Origin: Flagellimonas meridianipacifica
GTDB lineage: Bacteria > Bacteroidota > Bacteroidia > Flavobacteriales > Flavobacteriaceae
Reading direction: 5' to 3'
Length of the DNA stretch: 64,000 nucleotides
Assembly (NCBI RefSeq): GCF_003001695.1
Contig: NZ_PVYX01000002.1
Location: forward strand, 186,001-250,000
Below the pieces are notes generated by a model, which worked only from the letters and a program-made list of their open reading frames with translations, was not told the DNA's origin and searched no databases. Each line of letters starts with the position of its first letter. Within the stretch, counting starts at the first letter, position 1. Both the position numbers and the translations under genes were made by a program. This document shows, piece after piece, positions 1 to 10,400 of the stretch.

Positions 1-2549
1 CCATAAGTGTTTTAAAAGATGCTTCGGCAAAGGCTATCTATGGTTCTCGTGCTTCCAATGGGGTAGTGGTGATAACTACAAAGCGTGGAAAAATAGGAAA
101 ACCGACTATTACATTTGGAGTATCCACAGGTTTTCAAAGCATCCCTGAATTTGAGCAACCCAATATATTGAATGCTGAAGAGTTGCGGCGTTATAGAATA
201 GAAATCTTTGAGGACCAGCGTTTCGCCACAGGTTCTTTGGGGGCAGGTGAGGAAGCAGAATTAGACCGATTGATTGCATTGGGCGATTTGGGGGAAGGTA
301 CCAATTGGTTTGATGAGATTACAAGAAGTGCACTGATTTCCGAATACAATGTTGGCGTAAACGGGGGTACCGAAAATGTTCGCTACAATATTTCCACCAA
401 TTATACCAACCAAGATGGTACGTTAATCAATACTAATTTTAAACGATATAGCATCAGAGCTAATATTGATATAGACGTGACCGACAATATTCGGGTAGGC
501 CTTAACCTAGCACCTACCCAGACCATTGCCACGGGGGGGCGCACAGATGCAGGTAGTGTGAACTTCCAAATTTTTAATGCAGTACCTTTATCCAGATGGC
601 TGGACCCCTCCGCTCCTGTACTTGATGAGAATGGCGAGTTGACCAATATCGCCCGGGGAGATGTGCTGCCTTTTTTTAATGTAAACCCAGTATACCTCTT
701 GACTGCAAGAGAAGATAACCGCCGTACCAACCAACTTTTGGCAGGAGGGTTTTTAGAGTTGGATATAATAAAAGGGCTCACGGCTAAAACCTTCGGATCA
801 ATACAGTATATCGATCGTAGAAACACCTTCTTTGAACCTTCGGATTTTCCGGGTAGCAATTTGACACCCAATTTATTGGGAACTAGGCAAGCAAGGGCAG
901 GCATCGACGAATTGACCAATTTTAATTGGATTTGGGAAAATACCTTGAGATACTCTACCACCATTGCCGAAGATCACCGTATTGACGCCTTGATTGGGGC
1001 TAATTTAGAGGTAAGACGTTCGGATAATACCATTATCCGTGCCGTAGATATTATTGACCAATCCATTCGGATTCCCAATTCTGACAATGTTAATCCCGAG
1101 AACATTAATAATTTCACAGGAAGAGGAGAAGCTAGTGAAAATAAACTGGTTTCCTTTATAGGCCGATTGGATTATGCTTATAAGGATAAATATTATGTTA
1201 CTGGTACAATACGCCGTGACGGTTCTTCACGTTTTGGTGCTGATACACGTTTTGGTAATTTTCCTTCAGTAGCAGCTGCCTGGCGTATTTCAAACGAACC
1301 CTTTTGGAAGAATATTAAAAACACTATTTCAGAATTTAAAATAGAAGGTGGGTATGGTATTAGTGGTAGCAATGCCAATATTGGAAATTTTCAGGCACAA
1401 GGTCGAATCAATCCATCCAACCCCAATACACCTAGGCCTGATTATGTTTTTGGAGGAAATAACGCTCCAGGAAGTGCAGTGACCAGTCTCCCAAACTCCT
1501 TATTGACTTGGGAAGAAGCCGAAGAAACCAATTTTGGGGTCGATTTAGGCTTTTTGAACAACAAAATCTTTTTGGGCATAGATTATTATAATATTGAAAC
1601 GGAAGGCTTTTTAGAAGATTTACCATTACCAACCACCTCTGGCTTTGGCTCTATATTGACAAATTTGGGAAGTATCCAAAATAGAGGTATAGAAATTGAG
1701 TTACAATTGAAAAACGTTTTTGGCGGTAAGGAATTTCAATGGGACGCCAACCTTAATTTTACCCGTAATCGAAGTGAGGTATTGGAGCTGTCCGCAGACG
1801 CAGGATTTATTAGGCGTGGTGTGATCGCTCGTCAATTTACTGAAACCGCTGTTGGTGAGGAAGTGGGATTATACCGTGGGTTCAAAGTTACCGGGTTATT
1901 TACCCAAGAGGATTTGGATAACCCCGATGTGCCTAAATATGATGATAATTCACAACAGGTAGGTTCCTTGAAATATGAAGATGGTAATGGCGACGGTATT
2001 TTGGGTGACGCTGAAGATTTCATGATTATCGGGAACCCAAACCCAGATTTTAATTATGGAATGGTCCATACCTTCAGATATAAAAACCTAGACCTAAGTA
2101 TGATTTTTGTTGGGACAGTAGGTCAACAAATATTCAATGGTTTTACGCAGTTTAACGGCAACCAAGACGGGGTGTTTAATGTAGACACCAGACAATTGGA
2201 AAGATGGCGGCCAGGGCAAGACCCAGCTTTGGGTGGTATTCCTGGAACAGCTAGTGCCAGAAGCCGTCAGAGGTTTCGTCAACCCAATACATTTTATGTA
2301 GAAGATGGTGATTACCTATGGGTTCGTAATATTACTTTAGGATATAATATAAACGGTGAAGATTCCGGTAATTTCTTTAGGAATGCACGTGTTTACACCA
2401 GCATACAAAATCCATTTCTTTTTACGGAATACGAAAATGGCAATCCAGAAATCAATAGGTCTGGAGATACTGCCTTGGTACGTAATGTTAACTATGGTGC
2501 CTTTCCGATAGCAAGGGTATTCACGTTGGGACTCGATGTAACTTTTTAA
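1..2549 (+). CDS. SusC-like TonB-dependent outer-membrane receptor, 5' truncated by window edge
   Basis: The reading frame is open from base 3. Its first residues (SVLKDASAKAIYG, then a GVVVITT motif) are the end of a SusC plug domain, so the signal peptide, carboxypeptidase-like domain and TonB box lie upstream of the window. The rest is a roughly 800-residue beta barrel rich in aromatic and Asn residues, ending in a C-terminal strand with terminal Phe (LGLDVTF), as outer-membrane barrels do. SusC proteins import oligosaccharides through the outer membrane using TonB energy, with a SusD lipoprotein as lid. A SusD gene follows after 10 bp, which confirms the pairing. The apparent GTG start at 66 is internal and not the real start. 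The class is certain; the glycan is inferred from the downstream enzymes, probably a sulfated rhamnose-containing polysaccharide. Confidence 0.95.
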   Translation, partial: ISVLKDASAKAIYGSRASNGVVVITTKRGKIGKPTITFGVSTGFQSIPEFEQPNILNAEELRRYRIEIFEDQRFATGSLGAGEEAELDRLIALGDLGEGTNWFDEITRSALISEYNVGVNGGTENVRYNISTNYTNQDGTLINTNFKRYSIRANIDIDVTDNIRVGLNLAPTQTIATGGRTDAGSVNFQIFNAVPLSRWLDPSAPVLDENGELTNIARGDVLPFFNVNPVYLLTAREDNRRTNQLLAGGFLELDIIKGLTAKTFGSIQYIDRRNTFFEPSDFPGSNLTPNLLGTRQARAGIDELTNFNWIWENTLRYSTTIAEDHRIDALIGANLEVRRSDNTIIRAVDIIDQSIRIPNSDNVNPENINNFTGRGEASENKLVSFIGRLDYAYKDKYYVTGTIRRDGSSRFGADTRFGNFPSVAAAWRISNEPFWKNIKNTISEFKIEGGYGISGSNANIGNFQAQGRINPSNPNTPRPDYVFGGNNAPGSAVTSLPNSLLTWEEAEETNFGVDLGFLNNKIFLGIDYYNIETEGFLEDLPLPTTSGFGSILTNLGSIQNRGIEIELQLKNVFGGKEFQWDANLNFTRNRSEVLELSADAGFIRRGVIARQFTETAVGEEVGLYRGFKVTGLFTQEDLDNPDVPKYDDNSQQVGSLKYEDGNGDGILGDAEDFMIIGNPNPDFNYGMVHTFRYKNLDLSMIFVGTVGQQIFNGFTQFNGNQDGVFNVDTRQLERWRPGQDPALGGIPGTASARSRQRFRQPNTFYVEDGDYLWVRNITLGYNINGEDSGNFFRNARVYTSIQNPFLFTEYENGNPEINRSGDTALVRNVNYGAFPIARVFTLGLDVTF

Positions 2550-2559
2550 AAATATCAGC

Positions 2560-4023
2560 ATGAAAATCAGATTATCACTATACATGATTACAGTCGCTTT
2601 GGTAGCTGTCAGTTGTGACGAATTTTTGGAGGAAAGCCCAGAAACCTTTCAGACCCCGCAGGCCTTTTTTCAGACCGAGGCTCAGATAGACGAAGCAGTG
2701 GCGGGCATTTATAACACGAATAGGGGATTAAATGATGGAGCCCATTGGCGTTTTGGGGAAAACAGGTCGGATAATTCTTCTTTTCAATTCAATCCTGGAG
2801 ACCGCGGGGGACAAGGGAACGAAGACGTAGATCTTTTCTTGATGCTGTCTGCGAATGGGAATTTGTCTTCCTATTGGAACACGGCATATTCGGGCATTTC
2901 CAGAGCTAACTTTGTATTGGAAAATATCGATAACGTTGAATTCATTAATGAAGAAAACAGGGACATTAGACGTGGCGAAGTATTGTTTCTTAGAAGTTGG
3001 TTCTATTTTAATTTAGTACAGCTTTTTGGAGATGTTCCCTTTGTAACCTCAGCTGGAGATTCTCCCGACGAAATTCTTTCCGATGAGTTTTTGGAGAGAA
3101 TACCAGTAGCAGAGGTGTATGCCAATATTTTGGGTGATGCACAGACTGCAATCGACCTTCTTCCTGCCCCGGGTGCCACAGAAACCGGAAGAGCCAACAG
3201 GGGAGCAGCATTGATGTTAAAAGCAAAAATGCATATGGTCCTACAAGAATTTGCTGAAGCTAGACCTTTATTGGAACAGATACAAGACCTCGGATACTCT
3301 TTACAGGCCACCTATCCAAGCGTTTTTGATCCAGCAAACAAAAACAATAGCGAGTCCATCTTTGAAATTCAGTATTCTTTTGCACTAGGACAGGGGTCCA
3401 ACTTTGTTTCCCGTTTTGTACCCTTTAATAGCGGTAACGATATCTTGGGAGAAAATGGTCCAGCCGGTTCACGAGCAGGACAAAATCAACCCACCCAAGA
3501 TTTGATAAATCTCTACGACCCAGACGATGCTCGTTTTTTACACAACATATCCTTCTATGACGATGGAATGACCATAGAGCCATGGATGAGCAAATACAAT
3601 TTTGGATTTGAAGCTCAAGGCAACAATACCCAAGATGTCAATTTTCCAATGTTCCGTTATGCGGATGTTCTCTTATTATTGGCCGAGGTATATAACGAAA
3701 TAGGAGGTGGAGATCCTGTAGTCTTGCTAGAACAAGTACGTGCCAGGGCTCTTACAGATGCCAGTCTAAGTCCAGAGGAACAGGCAGATTTAGAACAGAC
3801 CATTGCAGATGAGCGGCGCAGGGAACTCGCTTTTGAAAACCATAGATGGTTTGACCTGTTGCGAACAGGTAAAGCGGTTGAAGTCATGACTGCTCATGGG
3901 GTTGAACAGCGTGCGCAAAGAGCAACAGATCCACCTCAAGCTTATACGAATATCAGAACTTTATTAGGAATTCCATTAGGCCAAGTAGAGGAATTTGGTT
4001 TTAGGCAAAATGAAGGCTGGTAG
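2560..4023 (+). CDS. SusD/RagB-like surface glycan-binding lipoprotein
   Basis: The 487-residue product starts with a lipoprotein signal peptide whose lipobox ends at Cys19 (VAVSC), followed by acidic residues (DEFLEE) that resemble the Bacteroidota surface-export signal. The body has the usual RagB/SusD layout: an N-terminal helical TPR-like region (for example the FLRSWFYFNLVQLFGDVP segment) and a C-terminal part with ADVLLLLAEVYNE and RRRELAFENHRWFDLLRTG. It should sit on the outer leaflet of the outer membrane and deliver oligosaccharides to the SusC partner encoded just upstream. The ATG at 2560 is chosen because it gives a complete signal peptide. Length is normal for the family. The ligand cannot be read from the sequence. 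Confidence 0.95.
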   Translation: MKIRLSLYMITVALVAVSCDEFLEESPETFQTPQAFFQTEAQIDEAVAGIYNTNRGLNDGAHWRFGENRSDNSSFQFNPGDRGGQGNEDVDLFLMLSANGNLSSYWNTAYSGISRANFVLENIDNVEFINEENRDIRRGEVLFLRSWFYFNLVQLFGDVPFVTSAGDSPDEILSDEFLERIPVAEVYANILGDAQTAIDLLPAPGATETGRANRGAALMLKAKMHMVLQEFAEARPLLEQIQDLGYSLQATYPSVFDPANKNNSESIFEIQYSFALGQGSNFVSRFVPFNSGNDILGENGPAGSRAGQNQPTQDLINLYDPDDARFLHNISFYDDGMTIEPWMSKYNFGFEAQGNNTQDVNFPMFRYADVLLLLAEVYNEIGGGDPVVLLEQVRARALTDASLSPEEQADLEQTIADERRRELAFENHRWFDLLRTGKAVEVMTAHGVEQRAQRATDPPQAYTNIRTLLGIPLGQVEEFGFRQNEGW

Positions 4024-4075
4024 TGAACGGTTTTTACCAAACTATACTTAATAACTCGATACAAAACATTATAAA

Positions 4076-5866
4076 ATGAAGACCAAACTTAATTCTGTGC
4101 TGATTCTTCTTTCAATCCTAACAATCGTTATTTTGATTGGGTGTGATGAAGATGACCCAAGCGTAAGTGAGCCATACACCTTGTTTACGTTCAATGTGAC
4201 CGATTTAACTGTCACATTTAGAAACGAATCGGTGGATAATCCTGAAAGTTACAGTTGGGATTTTGGTGATGGGCAAACATCTGCCGAAGAAAACCCCACC
4301 CACACCTATGGAGAGGGAGGCACGTACACTGTTGTTTTGACAAGTGGCAATAGTTCTGGAGAGGACCAATTTGAAAGGACAGTTACAGTTGTTGAACCTG
4401 AAGAGCCACTACCACCGGTAGTTTTTGAAACATTCGATAGTTTCACAGCCAATGCTACTGTAGAAGGACAGGGTATCGCCGCCGATGGGTGGGCAGGTGC
4501 ATGGACAAGATTGACCGGAGATGATGTAAGTGTGGTACCTGACGGAATTTTAAATAATTCACTTGCAGTTGAGTCTTCCGGAAATGCTCTCTTATTGGAC
4601 GCAAGCGGCGCCAATACACGTTACAAACGTAATTTCTCAACACCCTATTTAGATAATGGTAATACTTATTGGTTCGCTTTTCAAGCAGAGTTTAGCAATA
4701 CAGATTTAGATGGTGGTGAAGTACAGGTGATGCTGGTCGATAACGATAGTGAAAGTTTCGGAGCAGGTGGTGGAGATGGCCAATTTTTGGGTATTGGTAA
4801 AACCATTACCCCGAGTACCTTAGGCATAATGACTTTTGGACCCTTTAATAATGTAGAGGCGGCCGATGTCATGGCGGATGGTGCGCTATGGCTGGTGGCT
4901 AAGATTGAGACAAATGGAACCGCTGATCCCGACCTTGTCCGATTGTTTGTAAATCCTACCCCTGGGACCGAACCTGCGGATGGTACCGAGGCTGTATCCT
5001 TTGCTGCTCCTGAACTCAGTGGTGGATGGCAGGGAGTTGGCTTTAAGTACAGCGGCGGAAACGCCTCTTCAGTAAAAATTGATGACATTTATGTAGGCAA
5101 TTCGTATCAGGATGTTACCCCCATAAATTATCTGGACCTTCCACCTGTAGCTTTTGAAATCTTTGATAGTTATACTGTTGATGCTACCGTTGAAGGACAA
5201 GGTGTTGCTGAGGATGGATGGTCAGGCCCATGGGCTAGATTATCAGGGGGCGACGTAAATGTAGTGGCAGGAGGAATTGAGAATAGCACACTCGCAGTAG
5301 AAACAACAGGTAATTCCTTATTGCTGGATGCAAGCGTTGGCGCAACGCGATACAAGAGGGGATTGTCGGAAACATATCTGGATGATGGGCGTACGTACTG
5401 GTTTGCTTTTCAAGCAGAGTTTGCTGGTGCAACCGATGACACCGGTGAATTGATAGTTATGCTAGTCGATAATGATACAGAAGACTTTGTCGGTAGTGGA
5501 CCAAATGGTCAATTTTTAGGCATCGGTAAAACCATATCCCCAGGGGCTCCTCTTGGTATAATGACCTTCGGACCCTTCAATAACATAGACGCAACAGACG
5601 TGTCAGTAGAAGATGGTCCACTATGGCTGGTTGCCAAGATTGAAACCAATGGAACCGCCGACCCTGATCTAGTTAGAGTGTTTGTCAATCCTACTCCGGG
5701 CAACGAACCTGCAAACGGAACAGAAGCAGTATCCTTTGCTGCTCCTGAACTCAATGGTGGTTGGCAGGGCATCGGATTTAAATTTAGTGGAGGTGCCACA
5801 ACTGCTAAGATTGATGACATCTACTTAGGTTTTCGCTTTGCAGATGTTACACCTGAAAACTATTAG
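4076..5866 (+). CDS. PKD-domain surface lipoprotein with two tandem repeat domains (SusE/F-position protein)
   Basis: The 596-residue protein has a lipoprotein signal peptide with lipobox Cys23 (LIGC) followed by DEDD. A PKD domain covers about residues 33-106, with the diagnostic WDFGDG at 61-66. After a proline-rich linker come two copies of a domain of about 240 residues (roughly 113-353 and 356-596), about 70% identical by eye. Each holds FDS, an EGQG-x-A-DGW segment, YWFAFQAEF, GQFLGIGKTI, ETNGTADPDLVR and KIDDIY. The fold looks like a jelly-roll carbohydrate-binding or LamG-like module, but I do not recognise a named family. In the third position after SusC and SusD it fills the place of SusE/SusF-type surface glycan-binding proteins, so I infer glycan binding. 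There are no catalytic motifs. Confidence 0.75.
   Translation: MKTKLNSVLILLSILTIVILIGCDEDDPSVSEPYTLFTFNVTDLTVTFRNESVDNPESYSWDFGDGQTSAEENPTHTYGEGGTYTVVLTSGNSSGEDQFERTVTVVEPEEPLPPVVFETFDSFTANATVEGQGIAADGWAGAWTRLTGDDVSVVPDGILNNSLAVESSGNALLLDASGANTRYKRNFSTPYLDNGNTYWFAFQAEFSNTDLDGGEVQVMLVDNDSESFGAGGGDGQFLGIGKTITPSTLGIMTFGPFNNVEAADVMADGALWLVAKIETNGTADPDLVRLFVNPTPGTEPADGTEAVSFAAPELSGGWQGVGFKYSGGNASSVKIDDIYVGNSYQDVTPINYLDLPPVAFEIFDSYTVDATVEGQGVAEDGWSGPWARLSGGDVNVVAGGIENSTLAVETTGNSLLLDASVGATRYKRGLSETYLDDGRTYWFAFQAEFAGATDDTGELIVMLVDNDTEDFVGSGPNGQFLGIGKTISPGAPLGIMTFGPFNNIDATDVSVEDGPLWLVAKIETNGTADPDLVRVFVNPTPGNEPANGTEAVSFAAPELNGGWQGIGFKFSGGATTAKIDDIYLGFRFADVTPENY
4412..5863 (+). repeat. Intragenic tandem duplication of a domain of about 240 codons
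   Basis: Two adjacent units, about 4412-5130 and 5141-5863, encode the two homologous C-terminal domains of the PKD lipoprotein. Long runs are identical at protein level, such as KIETNGTADPDLVR and EAVSFAAPEL, while the DNA shows many synonymous differences. The duplication is therefore not recent at the nucleotide level and is unlikely to be an assembly artefact. Confidence 0.85.
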
Positions 5867-6008
5867 AAAATATAGAAGTACATATGAACAAAAGCACTTT
5901 ATAAGAGTTACCTATGATCAAGTACAGAAATTTGGATTTCAACAGACTCCAGAATAGTAGTAAAGAGAATCTCAATAAGTAATTTGAGTTAGTTTAGTTT
6001 CAAACTTG

Positions 6009-6037
6009 GCGGTACAATCCAAAAAGGGTTGTGCCGC
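6009..6037 (+). terminator. Stem-loop between the SusCD-lipoprotein genes and the enzyme genes
   Basis: A 12-bp stem (arms 6009-6020 and 6026-6037, two G-T wobbles) encloses an AAAAA loop and is followed by a short TTT. It lies 12 nt before the ATG of the next sulfatase. In a single transcript from susC to the enzymes, such a hairpin could cause partial termination or protect the 5' end of the downstream message. Either would favour high SusC/D expression over the enzymes. The T-tract is short, so full termination is doubtful. Confidence 0.55.
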
Positions 6038-6049
6038 TTTAGCTTATAC

Positions 6050-7462
6050 ATGAAAACATTTTGGTCTTACATAAAAATAGCTTGGATAGTTTGCTGTATT
6101 GGTTTGGGCTGTAAACCCCAAAAGAAGGTCGGTAAGGATGCCAAACCCAACATTATTTTTCTTCTTACCGATGATCAGCGTTGGGATGCGCTCAGCTACG
6201 CTGGGAATACTACACTCAAAACGCCACATTTGGATACATTGGCAACAAATGGGGTATACTTTGAGAATGCCTATGTAACTACTTCCATTTGTGCGGTGAG
6301 CCGTGCAAGTATCTTAACCGGACAATATGCCAGACGGCACAATATCTGGGGCTTTGCTAAGAACTTTTCAGAGGAACAACTTCAAAACACCTATCCATTG
6401 CTACTAAAGAAAGCAGGGTATCAGACAGGCTTCATTGGCAAGTATGGCGTGGGAAACAAATTACCTAAGGGGCACTTCGATTATTGGAGGGGTTTTCCAG
6501 GACAAGGCACATACCAAGCTGTGGATGAAAAAGGGGATTCATTACACCTGACCCAAAAGATGGGAAATCAGGCATTGGAGTTTATCGACATGGCTGCGTC
6601 CAAAACGCAACCTTTTTGCTTGTCCGTAAGCTTTAAGGCTCCACATGTGGATGAAAGCAATGGGTACGGCTATTTCCATTTCGATGAAAAGTACCAAAAT
6701 CTATACGTAAAAGATACCGTTGAAGTTCCTGTAACATCTTCTCCAGATTTCCAAAATCATTTTCCTGAAAGGTTTGTCCAAAACAATGTGGCTACAAATC
6801 GCTGGAAACAACGATTTGCCACTCCAAGAGAGCAACAAGAATCGATTAAGGCCTATTACAGATTAATTCATGGGGTGGATGTTACTGTAGGCCGTATCTT
6901 GGAAAAACTAAAGGAAAAAGGTCAGGATAAGAATACGATTATTGTATATACCAGCGATAATGGCTTTTATTTAGGGGAATATGGATTTGCAGGTAAATGG
7001 TACGGCAGCGACCCAGCAATTCGCATTCCTATGATTATATATGATTCCCGACCCAATGCGAAAAAAGGAAAAAAGCTTTCGCAAAAGGTATTGAACATCG
7101 ATGTGGCCCCAACCATTTTATCCTTGGCTGGGATAAAGCCACCTAATTCCATGCAAGGCAAAGACCTTACCCAGCTAATAGAAAATCCTCAAATGGAATG
7201 GCGCGATGCTTTTTTTTATGAACATCTCTGGCAATCATCAGACGCCTATTACATTCCAAGTACGGAAGGTGTAGTAAGAGGAGAAAAAAAATACATGAAA
7301 TACTTTATGAACCGCGATACGACAGATATTGTTTTTGAGGAATTGTACGATTTGGAACGGGACTCCTTGGAAATCAAGAATCTGATTGGAAATCCTGAAG
7401 CAAACTCTTTGGAAAAAGAGATGAAGAACACCTATTCCATTCTTAAAAAAATGGCGGAATGA
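6050..7462 (+). CDS. S1-family sulfatase lipoprotein with variant active-site motif CAVSR
   Basis: A formylglycine-type sulfatase of 470 residues. The ATG at 6050 is preferred over an upstream TTG at 6029, because the TTG lies inside a hairpin and the ATG starts a clean lipoprotein signal peptide ending at Cys21 (GLGC). The N-terminal alkaline-phosphatase-like fold shows the metal-binding LLTDDQ (Asp41/Asp42) and, later, a TSDNG segment. The nucleophile is Cys81 in SICAVSRASILTGQ. The usual consensus is C-x-[P/A]-x-R, so Val at the third position is unusual. The C-terminus carries the DUF4976-like ELYDLERD segment. It should remove sulfate esters from the imported or surface glycan. Its stop overlaps the GH2 start as ATGA, so the two genes are translationally coupled. 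Confidence 0.9.
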   Translation: MKTFWSYIKIAWIVCCIGLGCKPQKKVGKDAKPNIIFLLTDDQRWDALSYAGNTTLKTPHLDTLATNGVYFENAYVTTSICAVSRASILTGQYARRHNIWGFAKNFSEEQLQNTYPLLLKKAGYQTGFIGKYGVGNKLPKGHFDYWRGFPGQGTYQAVDEKGDSLHLTQKMGNQALEFIDMAASKTQPFCLSVSFKAPHVDESNGYGYFHFDEKYQNLYVKDTVEVPVTSSPDFQNHFPERFVQNNVATNRWKQRFATPREQQESIKAYYRLIHGVDVTVGRILEKLKEKGQDKNTIIVYTSDNGFYLGEYGFAGKWYGSDPAIRIPMIIYDSRPNAKKGKKLSQKVLNIDVAPTILSLAGIKPPNSMQGKDLTQLIENPQMEWRDAFFYEHLWQSSDAYYIPSTEGVVRGEKKYMKYFMNRDTTDIVFEELYDLERDSLEIKNLIGNPEANSLEKEMKNTYSILKKMAE

Positions 7463-10400
7463 GAAGAGGGTATTGGTCGCTTTTACATCTTATTTGTATC
7501 TGCGCTCTTGCGATAATCACGGTAGCTAATGGACAGCAGATTCCCCATTGGCAAAATCCTGAGGTGGTCAATGTCAATAAACTACCTGCAAGAGCTACAT
7601 CCATATCCTATCCTAATGAAAAATTGGCCATCTTGGCAGATAGAGATGCTTCGCCAAGAAAACTGTCGTTAAACGGGACTTGGAAGTTTCACTTTGCTGA
7701 GGCGCCATCCAAAGCACCACTGGACTTTTTTCTACCGTCCTATCCTGATAGTAATTGGAAAGGATTGACTGTACCGTCCAACTGGGAGCTACATGGTTAT
7801 GGTAAACCATGGCACCGGTTGACCCATCAGATTTGGGAAAAGAAAGGGGTGGACCAACCCAATGTTCCTGAAGATTACAATCCGACCGGGAGTTACCGAA
7901 AGCGTATTACCATTCCCAAAAGCTGGAAACATATGCAAGTAACTTTGCATGTGGGGGCTGCATCGTCTGCACTTCAGGTATGGGTCAATGGAAATTATGT
8001 TGGGTACAGCGAAGACAATCGCCTTCCGGCCGAGTTCGATATTACCCCATTTCTGACGGAAAAAGAAAATCTAATTGCGCTACAGGTTATGCAATGGTGT
8101 GATGGTAGTTATTTGGAAGATCAAGATCATTGGCGTATGAGCGGAATTACGCGTGAAGTCTATCTGGAAGCAGCACCCAAAGTACAGTTGTTTGATTTTG
8201 AAGTTCGAACGGATTTGGACGAAAATTATGAACATGCTACGCTTCAGATTCGTCCCGAAATAGTCAAGTTTGAAAAGCAAGATACCCAGGACTGGAAAGT
8301 TTCTGCACAATTGTATGATGAGAACAAACAAGCAGTGCTCTCAGAACCTTTGGAAATTACTGTAGAAAAGATTTTGAAAGAGCATTATCCGCAAATTGGA
8401 AACCGACCCTTCGAAAACTTAATGAAGGTTGATGTAAAGAATCCCAAAAAATGGTCGGCCGAGTTTCCCAACTTGTACACCTTGGTTCTTTCGTTGAAAG
8501 ATGAAAAAGGAAAGTTTGTAGAAGCACGCAGTACCCGTGTAGGTTTCCGAGAGATTGATATTTCAGACGGACAGTTTAAAGTAAATGGAATCCCAGTGTT
8601 GCTCTACGGTGTGAATCGCCATGATTGGGATGCACTTATGGGAAAGGCTGAAAACAAAGAAGCTATGCGCCGGGATGCCGAACTTATGAAACAGCTCAAT
8701 GTAAATGCTTCACGTTCCTCCCACTATCCAAATCCGCCATATTGGTATGAGCTTTGTAATGAGTACGGCATTTATGTGATGGATGAAGCCAATATTGAAA
8801 GTCATGGTAAAGGCTCTTTGTTCAGTAACATTCCCGCTTGGCATACCACTTTTTTGGAACGTGGCATCCGGATGGTGGAACGGGATAAGAATCATCCTAG
8901 TATTGTGAGTTGGTCCCTTGGGAATGAAGCGGGTTTTGGACCCAATCATGCTGCACTTTCGTTCTGGATTAAGGAATTTGACCCCACTCGGCCGGTACAC
9001 GCCGAAGGTGCTCAAAACATCTATGGCTATAACTGGCCGAAACCTGAACCAAAAGATCGTGTTTACACCGATTTTTTGAGTAGAATGTACCGCCTTACCG
9101 ATGACATGACTGATTTGGCCACAAAATCTGATGACAATCGACCGGTGATTTGGTGCGAATATGCGCATTCCCAAGGCAATTCCACAGGGGATTTAGAAGG
9201 CTACTGGAAAGCTATTCGGAAACATCCGAGACTTGTAGGAGGGTTCGTATGGGATTGGAGGGACCAATTGGTTTTTAAGGAAAGTAAGGATGCAAAGCCA
9301 TTGTGGAAACATGGTGAAGATTTCGGCCAGGCACAAGCAGATTTAAATCCTGTTCAAAAGGGACTGATTTCTGCTGATGGAAAAATAAAATCAGGGGGAT
9401 GGCAGGCCAAATATGTATGGCAGCGGGTCAAAATTACCAAGGATAGCATTTCCAAAGGCCTATTCACCGTTGAAAATCGTCATTTCAGAACAAACTTGGA
9501 CGTTTATGACGTGGTTTGGGAAATCACAGTGGATGGTGTGGCATTTCATCAAGGTTCGGTAGCTTCACCCGATATTGAAGCAGGTCAAAAAGGAGCAATA
9601 CAATTAGAATTACCAGTTTTTGAAGCCAAAGAAGGGCTTCGATACCACCTTACCATTTCCTTCATTTTAAAAGAAGACCGGCCTTGGGCGAAGAAAGGCT
9701 ATGCAGTGGCCGGCGAGCAGTTTCTCTTGGCTTATATCCCTAGCTCAAAAATGGTTAAGGAAACAGTATCTCCAAGGCTCGTTGAATCAGCATTTGAGGT
9801 TACCATAAGCACCAACAACATAAAAGTAGTCTTTGATAAAAAAGAGGGTCGTTTGATCACCTATGCAATTGATGGGGAAAATATGGTCAGCACGGCTCCC
9901 AAACCAAACTTTTGGCGACCGCCGACAGATAACGATGGAGCGTCAGGGATGGAAAAAAGGCAGGGCATCTGGAAAACAGACTCCGAGAATCAAGAGCTTC
10001 TGAACATGATCACCTTAAGTACCGAAAATGGCATTGAGGTCATTACAACACATAGGCTGGCCGACTCCAACGCTATAGTTACCCAGTCTCACCAAATTGA
10101 TGGCCAAGGAGTCCTACAGGTAAACTACCAATTCCAGCCTGAAGCCAATATACCTGAAATGCCAAGACTGGGTTGGCAGTTACAGATTCCTTCGGAATAT
10201 GACCGACTGCAATGGTTTGGACGAGGACCCTTGGAAAGCTATTCCGATAAAAAAACAGGTGCCTTTTTTGGAAATTATGAAGAATCGGTTAAGAATGATT
10301 TTACCTACTATGTTCGTCCTCAGGAAAGCAGTAACAAAGCTGAAGTATACTGGGCGGAATTAACAAATCCGGAAGGAAAGGGCCTCCGAATTGAATCCGT

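Noticed and set aside
401..964. 187-codon minus-strand frame inside the first SusC gene
   Set aside because: Antisense to a well-conserved SusC barrel and without family features.
4412..5863. Assembly duplication of the PKD lipoprotein gene
   Set aside because: The two units differ at many synonymous and amino-acid positions, so the duplication is old and real.
6029..6049. TTG start for the first sulfatase
   Set aside because: It lies inside the stem-loop and adds residues before a complete lipoprotein signal that begins at ATG 6050.
8710..9174. 154-codon minus-strand frame within the GH2 gene
   Set aside because: Overlaps the catalytic domain of LacZ-type GH2 on the other strand; composition looks like a shadow frame.
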